Positions 7,577 through 14,011 of a stretch of 22,515 nt of DNA are shown here, piece after piece. Under the pieces are notes generated by a model. The model saw only the letters and a list, made by a program, of their open reading frames with translations, made no database searches and was not told the origin of the DNA. Within the stretch, counting starts at the first letter, position 1. Each line of letters starts with the position of its first letter. Where the stretch lies: assembly GCA_021772215.1 (NCBI GenBank), contig JAJFMK010000196.1, positions 1-22,515 of the forward strand, in the 5' to 3' direction. A program made the translations under genes and the position numbers. Source of the DNA: Chlamydiota bacterium. GTDB lineage: Bacteria > Chlamydiota > Chlamydiia > Chlamydiales > JAJFMK01.

Positions 7577-10500
7577 AGAATTGTCGAAACTTTTCCAGAC
7601 ATTAACTCACAACTCACAAAACAAGTTGTAAGAGGTACGCTTATTCTCTGCTCGGCAGTGAGTTCGGCTTTTGCAGCACTTTCGCAACTAGATAATAGAA
7701 AAATGGGAAATGTGCTAAAAAAACGACGTGTATCTACTGCTAGCCCCGAAGTAATTGCAAGGCCTCTACCACAATCTGCGTATCCCACCAACGGGTTTTC
7801 ATTTCCCTTTTCATCTGCAAATTTATTCTCAGATTCCGACTCTGGGGGATTTATTGTTGAGGCTATTGAGGAAGGGAAGATGACATTACCGAATTGGTTG
7901 AGTTTGAATGAAGGAGAATTGAAACTCAAAGGAACTTTTAATACATTTGCTTCCTCCGCACATGTAGTTGGCAACTTGGCTTATTTGGCAAATCCTGACT
8001 TGCAAATTATTGATATAAGTAACCCTTTTTCTCCCACTCAAGTTGGAAGCTATTATACTGCTAGGGAAGTCTATGTAGTCAATAACCTAGCTTATGTTGC
8101 AACAAGTTCTCTCCTGCACATTCTAAACGTTACTGACCCTTCTGCCCCTACCGTACTAAGTAATAGCCTTAGTTCTTGGGGTTCCCCATACAACATGCAT
8201 GTAGAAAACAACAGGCTTTATACTGTAACAACCTCCAATTTCCTAATTTTTGATATTAGCAACCCCTTTGCTCCTACCTTAGCCTCCAGGTATGATACTC
8301 CAGGAAACTCTAGGGGTATGCATGTGGTCGAGAATATGGCTTATATCTCTAGCATGAACAATGGTATGCAAATTCTTAACGTCACCAACTCTTCTGCTCC
8401 AATTTTTGTTAGTAACTACTTAACACCAACTAGCGCTTTAGATGTCTTTGTTGTGAGTAATGTAGCTTATGTAGCAGATAGTTCTTATGGCCTGCAAATT
8501 ATTGATGTCAGTAACCCTTCATCCCCTATGTTAATTAGCAGCTTAGCTGTCGGCACATCCAGTCTCTTTGTAGCAGGAGGTATGGCTTACTTGGTCCAGA
8601 ATGCTGCTGGCCTACAAATGGTTGATGTCAATAACCCGTCTTCTCCTGCTCTCGTGGGAAGTTATGCTCCCCTAGAATTTCCTGAATCCATACAAGCAAT
8701 TGGTAACAGGGTGTATTTGATTGATAACCTTCTTGGTTTGGTAATCCTCGAACGTGAATCAATTTTATCTGGAACTCCCGACTCAGTAGATATCGGTAAT
8801 TACGAAATCGAAATCATTACAAAAGATCCTGAAGAAAACCAGGTTTCTCTAACTTTCACTGTACGTGTGGAAGGTTTACCTACTGTGAGTGGTAGTATTC
8901 CTAGCCTACTTGCAAACGTCAACACCCCCTTTACTTACTTCATTGATCAAAGTGTTTTCCAAGATCCCAACGGCGACATTGTCTTTCACTCAGCCAAAAT
9001 CATCGATCAAAATCCCCTCCCTTCCTGGTTAAGCTTTTCGCCCATTGGAATTTTCTCTGGAACTCCCAAAGAAGCAGATATAGGCAACTACACACTAGAG
9101 CTCTCCGCATTTGACGGAATTATTCCAAGATTAGTTACCACTACTTTCTCTTTAATTGTGGAGCAGTATCCAAAGGTTCAAAGTCCTATTCCCAATCATG
9201 CCGCAGAAATCGACCAACTTTATAACTTCACACTGCCTGAAGGAACTTTTATCGATGAAGATGTCAGTGATCTCCTCACCTACACTACCTCTACACTTCC
9301 AACATGGTTAACCTTTAATTCCAACTCTTTATTATTTTCAGGAGTGCCCACCTTAGGTGATGCAGGGACGCAAGTTATCAATCTTCACGCCACCGATCTT
9401 GCAGGTGCTACAGCTTCAACCTCTTTTAGACTAGAAATAGAGAACTTTCCCGATCTGCAAAATCCCATTCCTGATCAATTAGCTTCCGTGGGATATCCAT
9501 TTATTTATACAGTGCCCGCAAATACTTTTTCTTCTCCAAATGGCGATCCCCTAACTTATAGAGCAGTAAGATCAAATGGGGACAGATTGCCAAACTGGTT
9601 GGGATTTGTCGGAGCAAAACTTGAGTTTAAAGGAACGCCAGCCTCAACTGACAAAGGACAGCTATCCCTCAAACTACTTGCAGAAGATCTAAAAGGCGGA
9701 TGGATTGATAACATCTTTAATCTAGACGTCATTGACGCCCTTTCAGAAGAGTCCACCCGCATCCAAAAATCCTTTACTTACACAATCCCGAGTAATATGA
9801 TCAACAATCCACAAGGGCCTGTAACTTATACCGTTACACTTAGCGACAACACCCCTCTCCCGACCTGGTTAGTATTTGACCCCTTAACGGCTACCATTAG
9901 CGCAACTCCCCCAATTAACTCGGAAGGAAACTACAACATCCTCATTAATGCCAATGATGGCGTACAAACTCCTTCACTCGGCACTGTTTTACTCACTATT
10001 GAGGCAAATGGAGGGCCAAAGGTTGCCAACCAAATTTCCAACCAAGTGGCACAAGTAGGGCAAAAGTATCGTTTTGTGGTTCCCGATAACACCTTTATTG
10101 ACCCAAATAGCGATCCTCTAACTTTAAGTGCAACAAGAGTTGATGGGCGCCTGCTTCCCGGTTGGCTTTCGTTTGCAGACAGAACGTTGGAGGGAAAGCC
10201 TGGACCTTCACACACAGGAGCCTTTAGCGATAAAACGGTTCCCTTAAAAATCTGTGCTACCGATGGAAATCTAGAAGATTGCACTCTATTTGATTTAAGT
10301 GTGCAGGGAACATCTAACGAAGAAAAAACTCTTAGTATCTTAATCCCTCTTTTCAGTATCGGTACCCTTGGCCTTGGTTGGTACAAGAAAAGAGGTCTTG
10401 TTCTCAATCCTTTAAACCGCGAAAAATATGACAAAGGAACAATATCCGCCCCACTCAGCACACCTTTTACCTACCTTTTTCAGGCGGACAAATCTAAAAT

Positions 10501-10795
10501 TGTTCAAGTAATAGCCTATCTAGGAAAAGAGCCTCTTTTCGGACTACCTATCCCAGATGGTAAATGGATGGAGTGGCCAAAGGTAGAAAAACCCATCGCT
10601 GGAGGAGCCCTACTTCCTGATTGGTTAACGTATGATTACGGAAAAAACGAACTCGAAAGCAGCTTCGACCCTCGAGATGTAGATAGAGGCCTCTACACCA
10701 TTCGAGCCTATGGAAAAGGCGAAATGATCTTAGAAGAGGTTAAACTCGACGTTGGCGGACAGAGCGGCAAAAGTGTTGAAATGCATCAGATGTAA
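7574..10795 (+). CDS. Secreted membrane-anchored LVIVD propeller/cadherin-like protein, subfamily B copy 3
   Basis: The product has 1073 residues. The signal sequence is residues 1-37 (KQVVRGTLILCSAVSSAFAALS). The dibasic motif is KKRRVSTASPE. The first cadherin half ends at LPNWLSL, seven LVIVD repeats follow (about 118-395), and the domain resumes at LSGTPDSVDIGNYE. Five more cadherin-like domains end with the pair CATDGNLEDC. The membrane segment (about 915-937) ends YKKRG. The C-terminal domain is B-like at NPLNREKYDKG and PIPDGKWMEW. The last residues (VKLDVGGQSGKSVEMHQM) and the spacer, however, match the subfamily A-like partial gene at the left edge almost word for word. The 3' end therefore appears to have been exchanged with an A-type copy. 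The start ATG follows the conserved B leader. The next gene begins 12 bp downstream. Its role is presumed to be the same as that of its neighbours and is unknown. Confidence 0.93.
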   Translation: MRIVETFPDINSQLTKQVVRGTLILCSAVSSAFAALSQLDNRKMGNVLKKRRVSTASPEVIARPLPQSAYPTNGFSFPFSSANLFSDSDSGGFIVEAIEEGKMTLPNWLSLNEGELKLKGTFNTFASSAHVVGNLAYLANPDLQIIDISNPFSPTQVGSYYTAREVYVVNNLAYVATSSLLHILNVTDPSAPTVLSNSLSSWGSPYNMHVENNRLYTVTTSNFLIFDISNPFAPTLASRYDTPGNSRGMHVVENMAYISSMNNGMQILNVTNSSAPIFVSNYLTPTSALDVFVVSNVAYVADSSYGLQIIDVSNPSSPMLISSLAVGTSSLFVAGGMAYLVQNAAGLQMVDVNNPSSPALVGSYAPLEFPESIQAIGNRVYLIDNLLGLVILERESILSGTPDSVDIGNYEIEIITKDPEENQVSLTFTVRVEGLPTVSGSIPSLLANVNTPFTYFIDQSVFQDPNGDIVFHSAKIIDQNPLPSWLSFSPIGIFSGTPKEADIGNYTLELSAFDGIIPRLVTTTFSLIVEQYPKVQSPIPNHAAEIDQLYNFTLPEGTFIDEDVSDLLTYTTSTLPTWLTFNSNSLLFSGVPTLGDAGTQVINLHATDLAGATASTSFRLEIENFPDLQNPIPDQLASVGYPFIYTVPANTFSSPNGDPLTYRAVRSNGDRLPNWLGFVGAKLEFKGTPASTDKGQLSLKLLAEDLKGGWIDNIFNLDVIDALSEESTRIQKSFTYTIPSNMINNPQGPVTYTVTLSDNTPLPTWLVFDPLTATISATPPINSEGNYNILINANDGVQTPSLGTVLLTIEANGGPKVANQISNQVAQVGQKYRFVVPDNTFIDPNSDPLTLSATRVDGRLLPGWLSFADRTLEGKPGPSHTGAFSDKTVPLKICATDGNLEDCTLFDLSVQGTSNEEKTLSILIPLFSIGTLGLGWYKKRGLVLNPLNREKYDKGTISAPLSTPFTYLFQADKSKIVQVIAYLGKEPLFGLPIPDGKWMEWPKVEKPIAGGALLPDWLTYDYGKNELESSFDPRDVDRGLYTIRAYGKGEMILEEVKLDVGGQSGKSVEMHQM
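7925..8758 (+). repeat. Seven LVIVD-type repeats (beta-propeller) in the gene at 7574
   Basis: Seven units can be counted from LQIIDISNPFSP through GLQMVDVNNPSSP to a terminal GLVILERES strand. This is the most diverged of the six propellers, with blades such as LLHILNVTDPSAP and NFLIFDISNPFAP, yet the unit number is unchanged. Confidence 0.82.
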
Positions 10796-10810
10796 AAAGA
10801 GAGAACAATG
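10775..10810 (+). promoter_or_regulatory. Conserved subfamily A gene junction with ribosome binding site (copy 2)
   Basis: This block has VEMHQM codons, TAA, AAAAGAGAGAAC and the ATG of the gene at 10808. It is nearly the same as the junctions at 816-851 and 17312-17347, although the upstream gene is otherwise subfamily B. Confidence 0.65.
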
Positions 10811-11491
10811 AGCCAGATACAAACTTGGGTAGAGAGAGCAGGGCACTACTTATTAAGTCCACATCTCCAAAAAAGTGAGATGAGAGGGCGATCAGTCCAG
10901 CATATTGGTAGAGGAACCGCTCTACTTGGAGCTATAATCTCATCAATGAGAGCTGTAGCCATCTTTGCCCCTCTTGTAACAGCTGCAGGTCTAGCCCTTG
11001 GCTGGTACAAAAAAAGAGGGGTTCTTCTAAATCCCTGGAAACGAGAAAAATATGACAAGGGAGAAAAAACAGTCCCGATTAACACACCATTCAACTGCAG
11101 CTTCGAGGCCCCTAAAGATAAAATTCGCTTAGTACAAGCTTTTAATGGACAGAGAATGTTTTTAGGTCTTCCTGCACCGAAAAACCTCGATGATAGAGGC
11201 TGGCTGGAGTGGATGAAATTTGATCAACCGATCACGGGTGGAAACTTACTTCCCAGTTGGCTCACATATGAAGAGGGAGACAATGAACTCATCAGCAGTT
11301 TGGGACCTAACCAAAAGGATTTAGGCCTCTATACCATTCGCGTCTATGGAAGTGGCGAGGTCATCTTAGAAGAGATTCGACTAAAGGTTGGCGATCAATC
11401 GGAGGATGGGACCGAGCTGACGGCTAGAAGAGCGGCGAAAGATCCGTCACAAAGCATGGCTCCCCTACTTGATGATGAATCTACTGCATAA
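10808..11491 (+). CDS. Collapsed subfamily A paralogue: signal segment fused to membrane anchor and C-terminal domain, no ectodomain
   Basis: The product has 227 residues. Residues 1-46 match the subfamily A N-terminus (SQIQTWVERAGHY, then QHIGRGTALLGAIISS). At residue 47-49 the match jumps to the membrane segment (AVAIFAPLVTAAGLALGW, then YKKRG). The complete C-terminal domain follows: NPWKREKYDKG, the PAPKNLDDRGWLEW loop and the LPSWLTY core. The propeller, all cadherin-like domains and the Arg-Arg motif are absent, consistent with one in-frame internal deletion of roughly 2.6 kb. The C-terminus has an extra tail (DQSEDGTELTARRAAKD, then MAPLLDDESTA) not seen in the other copies. The coding frame is intact and has a GAGAG binding site, so a small membrane protein carrying only the cytoplasmic-type domain is likely made. 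It might bind the same intracellular partner as the full-length proteins; that is inference. It could also be a decaying copy. Confidence 0.85.
   Translation: MSQIQTWVERAGHYLLSPHLQKSEMRGRSVQHIGRGTALLGAIISSMRAVAIFAPLVTAAGLALGWYKKRGVLLNPWKREKYDKGEKTVPINTPFNCSFEAPKDKIRLVQAFNGQRMFLGLPAPKNLDDRGWLEWMKFDQPITGGNLLPSWLTYEEGDNELISSLGPNQKDLGLYTIRVYGSGEVILEEIRLKVGDQSEDGTELTARRAAKDPSQSMAPLLDDESTA
11458..11490 (+). repeat. Left copy of a 33-bp imperfect direct repeat flanking the WD40/ankyrin gene
   Basis: The sequence encoding MAPLLDDESTA and the stop of the gene at 10808 matches 13948-13980 at 27 of 33 positions by hand alignment, including the reading frame and stop. Confidence 0.65.
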
Positions 11492-11552
11492 AAAAATCAG
11501 GGCTTAAAAAGAATTATTTTATATTAACCAAATTCAGCAACGGAGGCCTAAA
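11492..11552 (+). promoter_or_regulatory. AT-rich spacer with a strong ribosome binding site before the WD40/ankyrin gene
   Basis: This 61-bp gap is one of only two real intergenic spaces in the window. It contains a perfect GGAGG (11542-11546) six bases upstream of the ATG, and an AT-rich stretch with TATATT (11520-11525) that could be a -10 element. I could not find a convincing -35 at the right distance, so the promoter is only possible. No hairpin terminator was seen after the preceding gene. Confidence 0.35.
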
Positions 11553-13859
11553 ATGGCAATAGCAACAGAACCCGTCGGGACAACGGCTCAACAATTAGGT
11601 GATCTTAGAGTTAAAAGAGCATTTGAATTTCCAGAAATCAAACAGAACACAAAAGCCGCTGTTACAAGAGATGGTGAGAAGTATCTCACCATTGGCAATG
11701 ACAACATCCTCCGCGTTTATAGTATGGCAACCACCCTTTTACTCCATGAAATAAAGGTTCCAAGAACAGTTGGACTCATCAACTATAAAATAATTACCTC
11801 TCATGACAGTAAATATGCGATCACAACCAATGATACGAACCGTATTTATGTTTCTGATATAGTAAATGGAATATTTTCTCGGGAAATAAAAACAAAAAAA
11901 ACAGGTGTCTTAAAATCAGAAAATCATATTCTTGAAGTGGCTCTATCTCCCGACGACAAAATCCTCTTTGCTGTAGCCGATAACACACGCAGCATCTTTT
12001 CATGGGATTTTGTTACAGGAAACCCTCTCAAAGAGACTAATCTGACCATTTTGAACAGGGGTGGAAAAGTAGTCACATATTCTGAAGCCGGCATAATGAT
12101 GAATCCTTATGACTGTGACGGATTGAGCTGCACCGCAGATGGAAAGTTTCTCAAGGTATACAGTTCAGCATGTGGATTTCAAATTTATGATGTAGGTACT
12201 CTTCAAAAAACTGTAGAGCATTCCTACTGGAACATACCAAAGGGCTGGGCTTTTAGCAACGATGACAAGCTCTTTGCAGGAATTTTTCTAAGTGAAGAAT
12301 CTAAGACTCCTCACATAACGATATTTGATTGCAACCCCCTAGAAAAGCTGCAAAAATTGAGTGACCATATGGTTACACAATTTGCACTCGAAGAAAAGAT
12401 AACCGAAATGAGATTCAGCCTGGATAATCGGTTACTTGTAGTTAATTGTGAAAGCATAATCCGTATTTTTTCTGTAGAAAATTGGACTGAATTGCTCGCG
12501 TTAGAAACAGGAGTAAAAAAGGGCTCTTTGCTAAATCTCCCCCCTAGGTTATTGCTATCTGGACCGGGAGCTGAAAATATTGGCTTAACCTCTTCAAAAT
12601 CTAGGGTAAAATTTTGGAATTTAGAATTCACACAGCCTACAGAAGAGGCTACCGAACCCACTCCAGAAAGCACCCAAAACATCGCTTTTATTATAGAAAC
12701 GTTTCAGTCGATTTTATTAGACCCGGGTAAACTGACACTAATTTCTCTTCATGAAATGTTCTCTAAAGTGGAAAATGTGATTACCTTCAAACTCGTTTAT
12801 TCTCTGGCAAATATTTTGAAACAGCTTAACCCTGCCTTTCATGGAGAGCTCCAAGCTGTTGTACATAGTGGCCTCGAAACATTAGCCTTTAAGGGCTTTG
12901 TAATGAAAAGTGGGGAATCTGGCCAAGATGCAAAAACAGGTGCTAAGCATATCTCTGCCTTTAAACTTCTCCTCGATTCAGCAGAGGAAGAGGGCTTTAT
13001 AGATAAAGGAGAGAAGTACTATCTAGACAACCTAGCTGAAGACAATAAGACCTTCTCTGATACAAGATTTGTCACTCTTGAGAAGCAAGTAGCGCAAATG
13101 CAACAGCAACTTAAAAACTTAAGTGAGCAGGTTCAGCAGAACCAAGAAGACATCGTAGAAGTAGCTAAAGGTCTTGATAACCTAAAAAAGGCCCTAAAGA
13201 AAAAATCACAAAGAGATGCGTATATGGGAGTGATTAAATTTGCACTAACCTTTGTAGGTGGAAATATCATGGATGTCTTCACAGGGATTGCTGATTTTTC
13301 CTCCTTAAATGAGTTAGGGTCTGGTGTCTTGAAAGTCTCAGGCCTTAAGAGTTCTGCCAAAGAATTTGGAGCTCTTTTGGAAAATGGGAGCAGCGCTCTT
13401 CAAAAAAGCATTACACCAGAAGCTGCTGAGGCCCTCCGAAGCACAGGTATTCCTCCCGAGGAATTTTCCCAAATCTTTGTCGAAGCGCATACCCTACTTA
13501 AAAACGAGGCCATGAAAAGGGCTGCAGCCGCAGTAGAAGAGAAAGTGGAAAAGTCGCTGAAAATAAAAGATGATGAGAGCGATGATGAGGATAGTAATCT
13601 TCTTCATGAAGCCATTTCAAACGGCGCCTCTGCTCAAGATATTGAAGAGTATTGGTCTAACTACGCTCCCTATCTCAATACAAAAGATGACGAGGGAAGA
13701 AGACCTGTACAGCGGGCGGCACAAAATGGACTTGTAGACATTGTCGATATGCTTTTGAAAAAAGGGTCCAAAGGAAACCCAGCTTTACTTATGTCAGAAG
13801 CTAAACAAAATAGGGATAAAGAGGAAACAACGGCTCCAAAAAAGAGCAACGAAAGCTAG
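11553..13859 (+). CDS. Cytoplasmic WD40-like propeller / coiled-coil / ankyrin-repeat protein
   Basis: The product has 768 residues, no signal peptide and no family resemblance to the neighbours. Residues about 38-360 contain seven WD40-like units, recognisable by strand pairs such as KYLTIGNDNILRVYS, LSPDDKILFAVAD with FSWDFVTG, CTADGKFLKVYSSA with FQIYDVGTLQ, FSNDDKLFAG, FSLDNRLLVV with IRIFSVENW, and SKSRVKFWNLEF. An acidic/Thr-rich linker (361-375) leads to a helical region. A Gln-rich coiled coil lies at about 505-550, a hydrophobic stretch (MGVIKFALTFVGGNIMDVF) at about 558-576, and an Ala/Lys/Glu-rich helix up to 675. Two degenerate ankyrin units sit at about 682-740 (NLLHEAISNGAS and RRPVQRAAQNGLVDIVDMLL). 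The tail is Lys/Glu-rich. WD40 and ankyrin folds are protein-binding scaffolds, and the combination is common in host-directed effectors of intracellular bacteria, but no secretion signal can be identified here. The gene is set apart from the array by longer spacers and a flanking direct repeat. Confidence 0.88.
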   Translation: MAIATEPVGTTAQQLGDLRVKRAFEFPEIKQNTKAAVTRDGEKYLTIGNDNILRVYSMATTLLLHEIKVPRTVGLINYKIITSHDSKYAITTNDTNRIYVSDIVNGIFSREIKTKKTGVLKSENHILEVALSPDDKILFAVADNTRSIFSWDFVTGNPLKETNLTILNRGGKVVTYSEAGIMMNPYDCDGLSCTADGKFLKVYSSACGFQIYDVGTLQKTVEHSYWNIPKGWAFSNDDKLFAGIFLSEESKTPHITIFDCNPLEKLQKLSDHMVTQFALEEKITEMRFSLDNRLLVVNCESIIRIFSVENWTELLALETGVKKGSLLNLPPRLLLSGPGAENIGLTSSKSRVKFWNLEFTQPTEEATEPTPESTQNIAFIIETFQSILLDPGKLTLISLHEMFSKVENVITFKLVYSLANILKQLNPAFHGELQAVVHSGLETLAFKGFVMKSGESGQDAKTGAKHISAFKLLLDSAEEEGFIDKGEKYYLDNLAEDNKTFSDTRFVTLEKQVAQMQQQLKNLSEQVQQNQEDIVEVAKGLDNLKKALKKKSQRDAYMGVIKFALTFVGGNIMDVFTGIADFSSLNELGSGVLKVSGLKSSAKEFGALLENGSSALQKSITPEAAEALRSTGIPPEEFSQIFVEAHTLLKNEAMKRAAAAVEEKVEKSLKIKDDESDDEDSNLLHEAISNGASAQDIEEYWSNYAPYLNTKDDEGRRPVQRAAQNGLVDIVDMLLKKGSKGNPALLMSEAKQNRDKEETTAPKKSNES

Positions 13860-14011
13860 GCCACACTATGCGCTCATAAGAAATTGCGAACGCTCAGTTA
13901 AAAACAGGTTAGTCATAGCCCAGGTGGCTGATTGATAGTAGAGGTCAGGCTCCCCTACTAAATGATGACCCCACTGCGTAGGAATACATAAATCTAGATC
14001 AAGGGTAAAAA
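13860..14011 (+). other. 152-bp intergenic region with a degraded gene tail
   Basis: This is the longest gap in the window. No convincing terminator hairpin was found just after the ankyrin gene. Its right half holds a decayed copy of the tail of the gene at 10808 (see 13948-13980). A spacer with ATCAAGGG and an A-run then supplies the binding site for the gene at 14012. The left half (13860-13930) matches nothing I recognise. Confidence 0.5.
13948..13980 (+). pseudogene. Remnant of a C-terminal gene tail (right copy of the direct repeat)
   Basis: Read in the frame ending with the TAG at 13979-13981, the sequence encodes APLLNDDPTA followed by a stop. The end of the gene at 10808 encodes APLLDDESTA followed by a stop. 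At the DNA level 27 of 33 bases agree. An in-frame stop at 13916-13918 cuts off anything upstream, so only the tail survives. It is a footprint of a lost or recombined array member. Confidence 0.6.

Noticed and set aside
7516..7974. Minus-strand open frame of 152 codons across the junction of two B genes
   Set aside because: It lies opposite two well-supported family members, has no recognisable product, and its composition is what the complement of the conserved coding sequence would give.
9931..10461. Minus-strand open frame of 176 codons
   Set aside because: It is antisense to the fifth cadherin-like domain and membrane segment of the gene at 7574. Similar antisense frames occur at the same place in other copies because the coding strand is conserved.
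13860..13912. Possible terminator after the WD40/ankyrin gene
   Set aside because: I found no stable GC-rich stem followed by a T run.
13932..13961. TTGATA and TACTAA with 18-bp spacing as a promoter for the gene at 14012
   Set aside because: The -10 match is weak (three of six positions), and the site overlaps the degraded gene tail, which explains the sequence without a promoter.
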